Shown: piece by piece, positions 1-11,776 of the stretch | How positions within the stretch are numbered: the stretch's first letter is position 1 | How the letters are laid out: every line of letters begins with the position of its first letter | Assembly (NCBI RefSeq): GCF_964340395.1 | Contig: NC_135556.1 | Location: 1,996,001-2,060,000, forward strand | Length of the DNA: 64,000 bases | Reading direction: 5' to 3' | Source: Glandiceps talaboti | Taxonomy: Eukaryota; Hemichordata; Enteropneusta; Spengelidae | Program-made: the position numbers and the translations under genes | Notes under the pieces: generated by a model | Seen by the model: the letters and a program-made list of their open reading frames with translations, nothing else | Told to the model about the DNA's origin: nothing | Databases searched by the model: none

Positions 1-429
1 CCTTCGAGTACAGCGACTTGCTCCGAAGTCGAGCGTACTCTACTACTACGTGGTAGCGATATATCAATCAAGTCTAGTTTTTGTCTAGCGACAAATTTGT
101 TTGTCAATGACGTCTGTCGATATCAATATTATTTAAACTATCGTGAACAATTCAAGACGTTTTTATCATGTTCTTCTGAGTGAAATGAATGTCAACAGCA
201 ATTTACAGAGAGGCTGAGATACGTATATGGTATATGTGGACAGTGGCACGTACGTCATGTCAGCAAAGACACGACTACCAAAAACTAACTAATTTGACAG
301 AAGACATGTTTATTTGTACAAAACTGTCGAATCAAAATTATGCTTTTACTATGTGTATTGAACTGAGTTTGATGTCACACATACTGGGTGTTAGAGTTTC
401 TCTTTCGCTTCAAGTTCCAGAGCTTGTTG
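1..429. repeat. Left arm of a long inverted duplication (partner 27814-28242)
   Basis: This non-tandem sequence recurs almost unchanged, reverse-complemented, at 27814-28242; base 1 pairs with base 28242. By eye there are only scattered substitutions, for example near 125, 167-172 and 403. The arm runs directly into the family-1 transposon, and so does its partner, so the two loci share the same transposon insertion site. The duplication may extend left of the window. An open frame at 189-620 exists in both arms but runs into the transposon and resembles no family I know. It could be a true segmental inverted duplication or an assembly foldback. Confidence 0.9.
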
Positions 430-1441
430 TTAGTCCCCGCGGACGAAGTCCGGAACGGGGACTTATGGATTGGGTTCCGTCTGTCCGTGCGTCCGTCCGC
501 AGCCGTTTCTTGGAGATGCCTGAAACCGATTTTTTTTCAAACTTGGTACAGGGGCAACATGCTATGGCATACATATGCACGTCAATTTGTTTTATGATAC
601 GATCCAATATGGCCGCCTAGCAACCATTTTGTTTGCGAATTTTCCCTGTCTAAAGCCATAACTCAGACATGCTCAAACAGATCTCATTCAAAGTTGGTAT
701 TAGGACAGTGTTCTATGGCATATATGTGCATATTCATTGTTGTCAAGATACGATCCAATATGGCCGCCTGGCAGCCATTTTGTTTGTGAATTTTCATGTC
801 CAAAGCCATAACTTAGACATGCTTGAACAGATCTCATTCAAAGTTGGTATTAGGACAGTGTTCTATGACATACATGTGCATATTGATTGTTGTTGTGATA
901 CGATCCAATATGGCTGCCTGGCAGCCACTTTGTTTGCAATTTTTCAATGTCCAAAGCCATAACTCAGATATGCTTGAACAGATCTCATTCGAAGTTGGTA
1001 TTAGGACAGTGTTCTATGACATACATGTGCATATCCATTTTCGTCATGATACGATCCAATATGGCTGCCTGGCAGCCATTTTGTTTGAGAATTTTCCATG
1101 TCCAAAGCCATAACTCAGACATGCTTGAACAGATCTCATTCAGAGTTGGTATTAGGACAGTGTTCTATGACATACATGTGCATATCCATTTTCATTGTGA
1201 TACGATCCAATATGGCTGCCTGGTAGCCATTTTGTTTGCGAATTGTCATGTCCAAAGCCATAACGTGCATATGTATGCCATAGCATGTTGCCCCTGTACC
1301 AAGTTTGAAAAAAATCGGTCCAGGCATCTCCAAGAAACGGCTGCGGAGGGACGGATGGACGGACGCACAGACGCACGGACGCACGGACAGACGGAACCCA
1401 ATCCATAAGTCCCCGTTCCGGACTTCATCCGCGGGGACTAA
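430..1441 (-). mobile_element. Family-1 HINE-like element, rearranged copy with hairpin ends on both sides
   Basis: Both edges carry the same strong hairpin: arms AGTCCCCG and CGGGGACT with an inner CGGAC/GTCCG stem, followed outward by AA/TT. Next to each hairpin is a short GTCC/GTGC microsatellite and about 110 bp that read as inverted copies (about 470-600 and 1262-1400). Between them are about five units of a roughly 150-bp tandem repeat, recognisable by GATACGATCCAATATGG near 598, 748, 898, 1049 and 1200. Other copies have this hairpin at only one end, so here a second 3' end replaces the usual 5' end; the switch is abrupt at about 1263. No protein is encoded. The architecture matches non-autonomous Helentron-associated elements; family assignment is inference. 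Confidence 0.75.
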
Positions 1442-1962
1442 TAACAGGCAAAATGTGCTTGTTTATCACAAATATGGCTGCCATTTTGCTATTCAGGTCA
1501 AGGTCATGAAATTAAGTAACGTGTATATGCCTCACAGTAACAACCAAGACATGATTAAAATATTATCACCAGTTGAAATATTTGATTCAAAAAGCTATGA
1601 AAATATCCCAAATTTGGCTATTTGACCTTGACGGTTTAATAAGAAAGCTCATATTTGATAATATGGGTGTAGGCATTTGAATGGAGTCACTATGCATTAT
1701 ACATTCAAAGTTATGATGCATATTGTGACATTTAACAAATATGGCCATCATTAGGCCATATTCTATCAAAAAACAAAGTGGTGTGCATGTGTCTCACATA
1801 GTATATTACCCATATGCCAGGTTTGGTTGAAATCGGTTGGTGCATGCCAGACATGAGGGTGAATGAACGCATGGATGGATGGACTGACGGACAGAGGAAC
1901 ACATGGACAAAACCTTATGTAGATGTATAAGTCCCCTCCGGGCGGTGTCTGTTGGGGCTAAA
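1442..1962 (+). mobile_element. HINE-like element related to family 1
   Basis: The interval begins right after the preceding element and ends in a GGAC-type microsatellite (about 1866-1900). A hairpin with arms AGTCCCC and GGGGCT follows, then a run of A. The last bases parallel the family-1 3' end, but the internal sequence (ATATGGC motifs, GGTTTGGTTGAAATCGGTTG) differs, so this is a sister family or a diverged copy. It encodes nothing recognisable. The left boundary is uncertain. Confidence 0.5.
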
Positions 1963-2254
1963 AAAGTTGTGTTAGTCCAGAGTTGCATTAAATTAGGTCA
2001 GGTACAAGAGGTTGTTTAAACCTGCATGGTATAAATTTAATGTCAATATAAAATCCCATTTGATTTAGTACGTTTGTTTCCTAGATAACAATGGTTATCA
2101 GGGTCAAAGTCAGGGTTACTGCTATATTGCAAATAATTGGAGCAAATAAAGGCTATTTTGGTATGTGATTTATGTTGACACTGAGTCAAGTACAAAATAT
2201 AATGGGACCCAAATCCACCTTATCAATTTTACTACTTGTGTCACCTTAAGAGTA

Positions 2255-3680
2255 AAATACCACAAATGGTGTTGTACCACAACTGTACAGTTTTTTAAAA
2301 TGTTTATCCATACGCTGAATGACTATCCAGTTCCCTATCCAACCATGTTGCTATCTTTGTAATATACGCGATCATTTGGCTGTTGCTATGGGTGTGATCA
2401 TGTTGTTAGATATATTTGCATACATTTTTGAATGTTTTTGTTCACTTGTGTATGAATTACTGATATTATCTTAGCAATAAATGTGATCATTTGGCTGTTG
2501 CTATGGGTGTGGTCTTGTTGCTAGGCATATTTGCATACATTTTAAATATCTATTCATTTGTCTATTAATCCACTTGTTATCTTTGCAATATATCTGATCA
2601 CTTGACTGTTGCTATGGGCACGGTCTTGTTGCTAGGCACATTTGAATACTTTTTTGAATGTTTATTCATTTGTCTTTCAATTCCTGTTGTTATCTTTGCA
2701 ATATACATGATTTGGCTGTTGCTATGGGCATGGTCTTGTTGCTAGGCAAATTTACATACATTTTTTGAATGTTTATTCAATTGTCTATTAATCCCCATTG
2801 TTATCTTTGCAATATATGTGATCATTTGGCTGTTGCTATAGGCATGGTCTTTTTGATAGGCATATTTACATACATTTTTTGAATGTTTATTCATTTGTCT
2901 TCCTATTCCTGTTATCTTTGCAATATACGTGATTATTTGGTTGTTGCTATGGGCGCGGTCTTGTTGCTAGGCACATTTGCATACATTTTTTGAATGTTTA
3001 TTCATTTGTCTTCCTATTCCTGTTATCTTTGCAATATACGTGATTATTTGGTTGTTGCTATGGGCGCGGTCTTGTTGCTAGGCACATTTGCATACATTTT
3101 TTGAATGTTTATTCATTTGTCTTCCTATTCCTGTTATCTTTGCAATATACGTGATTATTTGGCTGCTGCTATGGGCGTGGTCTTGTTGCTAGGCATATTT
3201 ACATACACTTTTTGATTGTTTATTCATTTGTCTTCCTATTCCTGTTATCTTTGCAATATACGTGATTATTTGGCTGCTGCTATGGGCGTGGTCTTGCTGC
3301 TAGGCAACTTTACATACATTTTTTAAATGTTTATTCAATTGTCTAAGAATCCCTGTTCTCTTTGTGAAATACACCACCGTTTGGCTATTGCTATGGGCAT
3401 GGGCATGGTTGCTGGGGTATTTGCATACATTTTTTGAATGTTTACTCACTTGCCTACCAGATGATGTTGTTATTTGACCAAAATATACTACCATTTGCTT
3501 GTTGCTTCGTCCATACATCCCTAGATGCTTTCCCATTACATTTCAGCCCAATCTGCTCAGTGGTTTTGGAATTTTATATTTTTGACCAAAAGGACACATT
3601 TTTAGCCCTAATTTGCATATCACTGATGGGACCATCGTATTATGAAACCACAAATTACCCTGACCTATTTTTAGACGCAG
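2255..3680 (+). mobile_element. Family-2 HINE-like element with about ten ~115-bp core repeats
   Basis: The left end carries ACCACAACTGTACAG, as in the copies at 10.4 and 34.6 kb. The core (about 2370-3440) is a tandem array with a period of 106-117 bp; each unit contains TTGGCTGTTGCTATGGG, TGTTGCTAGGCA, TTTGCATACATTTTTTGAATG and TATCTTTGCAATATA. Three neighbouring units (about 2880-3240) are almost identical, showing recent expansion. The typical downstream part (TTTTTGACCAAAA, AATTTGCATATCACTGATGGG) follows at 3530-3660, but the CA microsatellite and terminal GTTGTGCTA end are missing, so this copy is 3'-truncated. Confidence 0.65.
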
Positions 3681-3997
3681 TGTGTCGAATTGACAGTGAC
3701 GTCTGCGGATCTCCATGAGCCATCTGCCGGCTTGTTGATCGATCTCAGCACAAAGGCGTCTGTACCTACCTTCACGATCACATTCTTCTCGTGGAAAAAA
3801 CATCCATTTTTTATTGGCACTCTAAGTTTATGGGTTTTTTCAATGGAACATTTGAACTAAATAAAAACTAACATTACCAATACAGCAAGGCAAAATTCTT
3901 GCCATAGTGAATCTGAAAAACCCATTAGACATCCACCTGCCAAATGATCGCCCATGGGCAACTTTACGGATGGGTTTGTTTTCGGAAAACGCCAGTA
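3681..3997. other. Unassigned interval before a minisatellite
   Basis: Non-repetitive in this window apart from its first bases. Short open frames on both strands lack splice signals and resemble nothing I recognise. Confidence 0.4.
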
Positions 3998-5032
3998 GGA
4001 CTTTTGATTTGCCATGACAACCATCTATGTAATTAAGACTTTTGATTTGCCTTGACAACCATCTATGTAATTAAGACTTTTGATTTGCCTTGACAACCAT
4101 CTATGTAATTAAGACTTTTGATTTGCCTTGACAACCATCTATGTAATTAAGACTTTTGATTTGCCTTGACAACCATCTATGTAACTAGGACTTTTGATTT
4201 ACCTTGACAATCATCTATATAACTAAGACTTTTGATTTACCTTGACAACCATCTATGTAACTAGGACTTTTGATTTGCCTTGACAACCATCTACATAATT
4301 AAGACTTTTGATTTGCCTTGACAACCATCTACATAATTAAGACTTTTGATTTGCCTTGACAACCATCTATGTAATTAAGACTTTTGATTTACCTTGACAA
4401 CCATCTATGTAACTAAGACTTTTGATTCACCTTGACAACAGTTTATATAACTAAGACTTTTGATTTACCCTGACAACCATCTATATAACTAGGACTTTTG
4501 ATTTGACATGACAACCATCTATGTAATTAAGACTTTTGATTTGACTTGACAACCATCTATGTAACTAAGACTCTTGATTTACCTTGACAACAGTCTATGT
4601 AACTAAGACTTTGGACTTGCCATGACAACCATCTATGTAACTAAGACTTTTGATTTGCCTTGACAACCATCTATGTAACTAGGACTTTTGATTTACCTTG
4701 ACAACAGTCTATGTAACCAAGACTTTTGATTTGCTCTGACAATTGTCTATGTAACTAGGACTTTTGATTTGCTTTGACAACCATCTATGTAACTATGACT
4801 TTTTATTTACCTTGACAACAGTCTATGTAACTGGGACTTTTGATTTGCTTTGACAACCATCTATGTAACTAAGACTCTTGATTTACCTTGACAAGTCTAT
4901 GTAACTAGGACTTTTGATTTGCCTTGACAACCATCTATGTAACTAAGACTCTTGATTTGCCTTGACAACTATCTATGTAACTAGGACTTTTGATCTGCCT
5001 CGACAATTATCTATGTAACTAAGGCTTTTGAT
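3998..5032. repeat. Minisatellite, 38-bp unit, about 27 copies
   Basis: The unit reads CTTTTGATTTGCCTTGACAA followed by CCATCTATGTAATTAAGA. Copies vary mainly at TAATTAAG versus TAACTAGG and at GCC versus ACC. The first five units are nearly identical and later units are more diverged, so the left end is probably the most recently amplified. Confidence 0.95.
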
Positions 5033-5750
5033 TTGGTGGCAGCACACTAAGCAAATGTCTGGGTGATTTTTATCTTGTGACATTTAATCCACTTGAAACC
5101 ATAGACAGGAATGCAAGTAATAGAACTGGTTCATCATTGTGATAGTGAAGTCTTGCATTGCTCCCTCACTACTTGCTCACCACCACTGAGACATTCTATA
5201 CTTGGGAATTCTACCTCAATATATTGAGTGGTAGAAACTCTGGGCAGACACATGGTATCATACTATAGCTGATTAGCTTTTACCACTTATACACAAATAA
5301 AAGTAAATGTTAATCTTACCTATGGTTGATCGACTCTGTTGTCCGACATAATTTTTTACCAGGTGAAGTACTTTTTCCATCTGTCCCTGAATCTGACTTC
5401 CGCTTCATCTGAAAATTAACCAAAATTGGCAGATTCAGATCACGGTGAAAATGTTACAAATAGTAGCTGTTGAATTGTAAAATCATTGTTATTGTTGATT
5501 AATTTATAGCGCCACGTCCATAAACTCCTGACTTAACAAAACAACTAAACGATCAGCTTACAACATGTGGAGGCTACCACTTAAACAATAGAAACATGCA
5601 AGGTATCGTATACTGCCATGTTTTCATACACAACTTTGCAAGGTCACCTTTCCCTTAAATTCAACTTCTCTAAATTCAATTTTTTCCTGGATGTCTAAGT
5701 TAAGTCTTTTTTTGTTTGAAGATGAAATGATTCTGAACTTTTTGAACATT
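5033..5750. other. Non-repetitive interval holding one candidate exon
   Basis: Apart from the minus-strand exon at 5320-5408, I see no coding signal. The flanks look intronic: AT-rich, with stops in all frames. Confidence 0.5.
5320..5408 (-). CDS. Candidate internal (or first coding) exon, lysine/serine-rich
   Basis: On the minus strand a polypyrimidine tract ending GGTTAATTTTCAG precedes 89 bp that end in CATAG followed by the consensus donor GTAAGA. Only one frame is open. It begins ATG directly after the acceptor and reads MKRKSDSGTDGKSTSPGKK and then a further 11 residues to SINH, ending in phase 2. The basic KRK and GKK patches resemble a nuclear-localisation type composition, but no domain is visible. 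It could be the first coding exon of an unseen gene. It could also be a later exon of the helix-hairpin-helix gene at 42-58 kb, whose exon 2 ends in the compatible phase 0. Neither link is proven. Confidence 0.45.
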
Positions 5751-7704
5751 ACAGCATAGCTATCTGTAACCATCTAATGATCTATACATGATTGTTGTCC
5801 TGTTCTACACTACAGTATAGCTATCTGTAACCATCTATACATGATTGTTGTCCTGTTCTACACTACAGCATAGCTATCTGTAGTCTATCCATGACTGTTG
5901 TCCGGTTCTACACTACATCATAGCTATCTGTAGCCAATCTATACATGATTGTTGTCCTGTTCTACACTACATCATAGCTATCTGTAGTCTATCTATACAT
6001 GATTGTTGTCCTGTTCTACACTACAGCATAGCTATCTATAGTCTATCTATACATGATTGTTGTCCTGTTCTACACTACAGCATAGCTATCTGTAGTCTAT
6101 CTATACATGATTGTTGTCCTGTTCTACACTACAGCATAGCTATCTATAGTCTATCTATACATGATTGTTGTCCTGTTCTACACTACAGCATAGCTATCTG
6201 TAACCATCTATACATGATTGTTGTCCTGTTCTACACTACAGCATAGCTATCTGTAACCATCTATACATGATTGTTGTCCTGTTCTACACTACAGCATAGC
6301 TATCTGTAACCATCTATACATGATAGTTGTCCTGTTCTACACTACAGCATAGTTATCTTTAGTCTATCTATACATAATTGTTGTCCTGTTCTATACTACA
6401 GCATAGCTATCTGTAACCATCTATACATGATTGTTGTCCTGTTCTACACTACAGCATAGCTATCTGTAACCATCTATACATGATTGTTGTCCTGTTCTAC
6501 ACTACAGCATAGCTATCTATAGTCTATCTATACATAATTGTTGTCCTGTTCTACACTACAGCATAGCTATCTGTAGTCTATCTATACATGATTGTTGTCC
6601 TGTTCTACACTACAGCATAGCTATCTATAGTCTATCTATACATAATTGTTGTCCTGTTCTACACTACAGCATAGCTATCTGTAGTCTATCTATACATGAT
6701 TGTTGTCCTGTTCTACACTACAGCATAGCTATCTAGTCTATCTATACATAATTGTTGTCCTGTTCTACACTACAGCATAGCTATCTGTAGTCTATCTATA
6801 CATGATTGTTGTCCTGTTCTACACTACAGCATAGCTATCTGTAGTCTATCTATACATGATTGTTGTCCTGTTCTACACTACAGCACAGCTATCTGTAGTC
6901 TATCTATACATGATTGTTGTCCTGTTCTACACTACAGCATAGCTATCTGTAGTCTATCTATACATGATTGTTGTCCTGTTCTACACTACAGCATAGCTAT
7001 CTATAGTCTATCTATACATAATTGTTGTCCTGTTCTACACTACAGCATAGCTATCTGTAGTCTATCTATACATGATTGTTGTCCTGTTCTACACTACAGC
7101 ATAGCTATCTGTAGTCTATCTATACATGATTGTTGTCCTGTTCTACACTACAGCATAGCTATCTATAGTCTATCTATACATGATTGTTGTCCTGTTCTAC
7201 ACTACAGCATAGCTATCTGTAGTCTATCTATACATGATTGTTGTCCTGTTCTACACTACAGCATAGCTATCTATAGTCTATCTATACATAATTGTTGTCC
7301 TGTTCTACACTACAGCATAGCTATCTATAGTCTATCTATACATAATTGTTGTCCTGTTCTACACTACAGCATAGCTATCTGTAGTCTATCTATACATGAT
7401 TGTTGTCCTGTTCTACACTACAGCATAGCTATCTGTAGTCTATCTATACATGATTGTTGTCCTGTTCTACACTACAGCACAGCTATCTGTAGTCTATCTA
7501 TACATGATTGTTGTCCTGTTCTACACTACATCATAGTTATCTGTAGTCTATCTATACATGATTGTTGTCCTGTTCTACACTACAGCATAGCTATCTGTAG
7601 TCTACAAATGTATCTATACATGATTGTTGTCCTGTTCTACACTACAGCATAGCTATCTATAGTCTATCTATACATGATTGTTGTCCTGTTCTACACTACA
7701 GCAT
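5751..7704. repeat. Minisatellite, ~54-bp unit, about 36 copies
   Basis: Each unit contains ATGATTGTTGTCCTGTTCTA, CACTACAGCATAGCTATCTG and a variable TAGTCTATCTATAC or TAACCATCTATAC segment. Variants (ATGATT/ATAATT, CTGTAG/CTATAG, TAACC/TAGTC) recur in blocks, which suggests multi-unit duplications within the array. Confidence 0.95.
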
Positions 7705-8067
7705 TGTACTGTTCGTTTCTACATCATATATAATACTGCTATTTGTAGCCTATAAACCATGTTTTCTTCTTCTAAGTAAATGTATATATATTAATGAAAG
7801 ACTTCACAAATACATAAGAATGATAATTTGTTCTAGCAAAATAAGGCTATCCTAGTAGCCTCTCCTAAAAACTATAATATCACTTCTATTTGATACACTG
7901 GATAAACCAACCTTTAAATAAATCACACTGTAAAAAGTGTCTCAGAAAACAAACAGGATTAGATAAAATTGCATTATTTGCCTGGCAGTTCTAGTAGTAG
8001 TACCTGAACCTTGAGTACACGCAATGATTGTACTGTCATTACCCTAAATGGTTATGTACACATACAA
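7705..8067. other. AT-rich spacer with no gene seen
   Basis: Between the minisatellite and the TIR element there is no convincing open frame, splice pair or repeat. Confidence 0.4.
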
Positions 8068-8071
8068 GTAA

Positions 8072-10271
8072 CAGCCAGTCCGCAACACCCTCATTAACAT
8101 ATTAAAATGAGAAAAGTAATTTGAACAACGGGTCCGTTACGCTGGGCCCCGTACACAGTGCTTGAATTGGGTCACATTTTTCCCAATTTTCCGACGTGGA
8201 TTGGCTTCGTTGTAGACCGTTCAAAGTAATCTGGTTGCTTGTATTAAAAGGTACGTATATCGAACTATATATTGATGGTTTTTTGTCCAGTTTTGATTTT
8301 TACATTTCGAGAAACCAAACGAATTTGAGAGCCATGAAAATTCACTCCGGCGTGACATGCCTCGCGAAATTCTTGAACTGAGTGTTACACAAGGATGTCA
8401 CCGTTAACAAGCTGTATAGAATCAAAATATAGACCTGCATCATGCTTACCATGCAGTGTGTAAACTTTCCGGTGCGTATTAGCAATGTTACGAAGGCTTG
8501 AATTTTGTTTATTTTTTGCATTGGTGACGCCATTTTCAGTGGAAAATATGGCGGGAGCACACATCGTGTATATGAGGCGATCGGCGAACACAAGCTTTCC
8601 CGTACTGAGATTAGCAAAAATGACTTTGAACAACCCTTTTCGTCAACTAACCTTTATCTAGTACTTCAAAAATCCCAAATATACAGCCAAATTATATGCA
8701 CAATTCATGAAATTTTAGTTGTGTTTAAAAATTTGACCCGATCGCATCGCGTCCGATGTCACATGCTTGCTAGTTATGCAATCCACTCGTGTATAGATAA
8801 CACTCGTGTTGTTGAGCGGTGATCATCGACAGTGACATTTCTGTTTAGTACATTTGAAATTGAAAACATGGTTTTTCTCTTTATTTTCAGATTCAACGCA
8901 AGACTACAACGCACTATACGATATTTGCAGCTTCATTTAGATGCTCTTTTCCAACTGGAAGTCGGGAATTTCTTAAAGTTGAATAAAAACAGTCCCGTGT
9001 GGACTTTTACGTTTATTTGTCTTTTCATGTTATGACAGTGATGTGGGTGTCGATTTAGCTATATTTCCCCGTCTTCATGTGTTTATCCTTCTCACTTTCA
9101 TCGGTCAGAAATTACACAATTATATTCTCAAGTTATATTACGGTAAAAACTTACAACTTGAAGAAGGTATATACAATTCTAACCATTTCAGCTTGAATGT
9201 ATCTCCAACTAGTTTACTGGCGGATGACATTGGCCCTACTTGTATTTTTTTTTTCATCATTCCATTGTATTTAAACCTTGTACTTGACATTGCGCAATAT
9301 TTATAATTCTCAACATGCCTTACCTCGCTCGTACTCGAAGAAGTCCCTGTATAGATCACTGACATGACCAGAGAGAACCTTTTCGGATTTACATGTAAAA
9401 CGGGGAAAGATGCGGAAAACATAATGCAAAGTCTGAAGCCAAATTAAAGTTGTAATAATTTTTACTTGCCAAATATTTGCATTTTGGAAATGGCAAGACA
9501 TATGTTCATGTCTTTTACATGTAAACTGTCGGCCAATAAACAAAGTTTGGTCGATTGACAGTACCGTACGCACAGTCTCGGAGACTAGTCATGCATAAGT
9601 TCAACCGCATGCCTAATAGGCGCTAGGCATGCCTTGCTTACGCGAATTGTCTTCATTCTGGTTCACTATCACTCCAAATTGCACGACAATATCGAAATAA
9701 TCACAAGTTACATGTTATCTGAAAAGATCAAACTTTTATAGTGGGTCTGAAGTGTGATTTTAGTGAGTACTAAGAACTCCCGCGTTTCTGCTTGCTGTGG
9801 AAAATCGCCCGGTCAAACTAGGTCAGCTTCAACTTCCGGGTCAAATCGGTCGCTTTCTACCGAAAATTCTTGAACGAACCGTTACACAACGATCCTACTA
9901 AATTTTCTTGCCATGGTTATTTAAAACACATAAAAATCCACCTTTTTGTTAAATTTGTAAACTTTCCGGTCCGTATTAAGGAAACTATGAGCTAAAAACC
10001 GGGTCGAAATTTCAGGGCCTTAAGTATGCGTCCCGAATTCGTCGGAAAATTGGTATTCCTAAATGTAATTCCAAAATTTATTTTGCTGGCACGAAAGAAG
10101 AGATGTCAGTTGAGGTTCAGGCGTTTACAGTATCTAAAATGGTGGAATCCAGGGAAAGTTACGGCGAGTTGAAAATACCCAAAAATAAGGCCCGTGAGCA
10201 GCCATTCAAAGTGTAACGGTCGCGATCTGAAGGATAGATTGTATGCAAATGAGGGTGTTGCGGACTGGCTG
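8072..10271. mobile_element. 2.2-kb element with 24-bp terminal inverted repeats
   Basis: The left end CAGCCAGTCCGCAACACCC (8072 onward) is repeated exactly in reverse at the right end for 24 bp (10248-10271); similarity continues weakly beyond. GTAA flanks both ends as a possible 4-bp target duplication (8068-8071, 10272-10275). Inside, about 120 bp at 8370-8490 recurs in diverged direct form at 9868-9990 (shared ATTCTTGAAC, GTTACACAA, GTAAACTTTCCGG). No transposase is visible. The element is locally richer in CpG than its surroundings. Superfamily unknown; non-autonomous is my inference. Confidence 0.75.
9607..9632. repeat. Perfect 9-bp-stem hairpin inside the TIR element
   Basis: GCATGCCTA at 9607-9615 pairs with TAGGCATGC at 9624-9632 across an 8-base loop. 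Confidence 0.7.
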
Positions 10272-10379
10272 GTAACATGTACACCACTTTCATCAATTAC
10301 AAATTAGTATAGGGGTAAAATCCTCCAAGTTCTCGAGTCACCTCACCAGGTTCCTCACCAAACTTATGGAAAACTATAT

Positions 10380-11668
10380 AAAAAAAATACCGCCAATGGC
10401 GTTGCAGCACTACTGTACAGTTTTTAAAAATGTTTATCCATATGCTAGTCCATGCTACCATAGGTGTAACTGTTCATTTGCTGAATGACTATCCAGTTGC
10501 CTATCCAACCATGTTGCTATCTTTGTGATATACACAATCATTTGGCTGTTGCTATGGGTGTGGTCATGTTGCTAGGCACATTTGCATACATTTATTGAAT
10601 GTTTATTCATTTGTGTTTCAATTCCTGTTATCTTTACAATATACGTGATTATTTGACTTGATATGGCTGTGGTCTTGTTGCTAGGCAAATTTACATACAT
10701 TTTTTTGAATGTTTATTCAATTGTCTATCATCCCTTGTTGTTATCTTTGTAATATATGTGATCATTTGGCTGTTGCTATGGATGTGATCTTGTTGCTAGG
10801 CATATTTGCATAGATTTGTTTGTGAATGTTTATTCATTTGTCTTTCAATTCCTGTTATCTTTGTAATATATGTGATAACTTGGCTGTTGTTATGGGCATG
10901 GTCTTGTTGCTAGGCAAATTTACATACATTTTTTGAATGTTTGTTCAATTGTCTATTAATCCCTAGTGTTATCTCTGTGAAATACACGACCATTTGGCTG
11001 TTGCTATGGGTGTGATCATTGTTGCTAGGGATATTTGCATACATTGTTTGAATGTTTACTCACTTGCCTACACCAGATGAGGTTGTTATTTGAGCAAAAC
11101 ATACTGCCATTCGGTTGTTGCTAAGGGTGTGGTCATGGTTGCAAGGGCTAATTATGATATATTTTGAAGAAAATCTGTAGAATAACATCTCACCAAGTTT
11201 CAGTTTCATTGACCAAGTACTTTTTGAGATATTGACCAAAATTCATATTTTTACACCTAATTTGCATATTACTGATGAGATCATTATATGCTCAATATTT
11301 CTTCATCTATACACCCACAGATGCATCCCTATTAAATTTCAGCCCAATCTACTCAGTAGTTTTGAAAATATAGGTTTTTGACCAAAAAGACACATTTTTA
11401 GCCCTAATTTGCATATTACTAAGGGAATCATCATGTCATGAACAAATCTTAATTTACTCACATCTAAGAATCTTCCCATCACATTTCATGCCAATCTGCC
11501 CAGTAGTTTTGGAGCCTAAGTTTTTTGACCAAAAATCACATTTTTTGACCCAAAACCCACATCTCTGATGCAATCATTTTCATTTGAACAATTCCCAACT
11601 AGACACCAGAAGTAACATGACAACAAAATATCAAAGCAATCGGTCCAGTAGTTTTTTACTTTAAGTTG

Positions 11669-11713
<45 letters not shown>

Positions 11714-11776
11714 ACAGACAGACACTTTGCCATGCCTATAGCACTACTGAACCTTCAGTTCAGTTGTGCTAAAAAA
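10380..11776 (+). mobile_element. Family-2 HINE-like element, most complete copy
   Basis: The left end carries GCAGCACTACTGTACAG (about 10400). The core (about 10500-11130) has about six ~115-bp repeats with TTGGCTGTTGCTATGGG and TTGCTAGGCA. A conserved segment follows with TTTTTGACCAAAA and CCTAATTTGCATATTACTGA (two related halves, about 11210-11300 and 11340-11420). The right end is a CA microsatellite, GACAGACAGACAC, a small hairpin in CTGAACCTTCAGTTCAG, and GTTGTGCTAAAAAA. The left AGCACAACTG seen in sister copies and the right CAGTTGTGCT form short terminal inverted repeats. No protein is encoded. Confidence 0.7.
11671..11711. repeat. CA microsatellite near the 3' end of the family-2 element
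   Basis: About 20 uninterrupted CA dinucleotides, followed by GACAGACAGAC. Confidence 0.95.

Noticed and set aside
189-620. 143-codon open frame
   Set aside because: It crosses from the duplicated flank into the family-1 element and into its microsatellite. No splice, domain or codon support.
5751-7704. CRISPR-like regular repeats
   Set aside because: Units are contiguous with no unique spacers, in a eukaryotic context; it is a minisatellite. The same holds for all other arrays.
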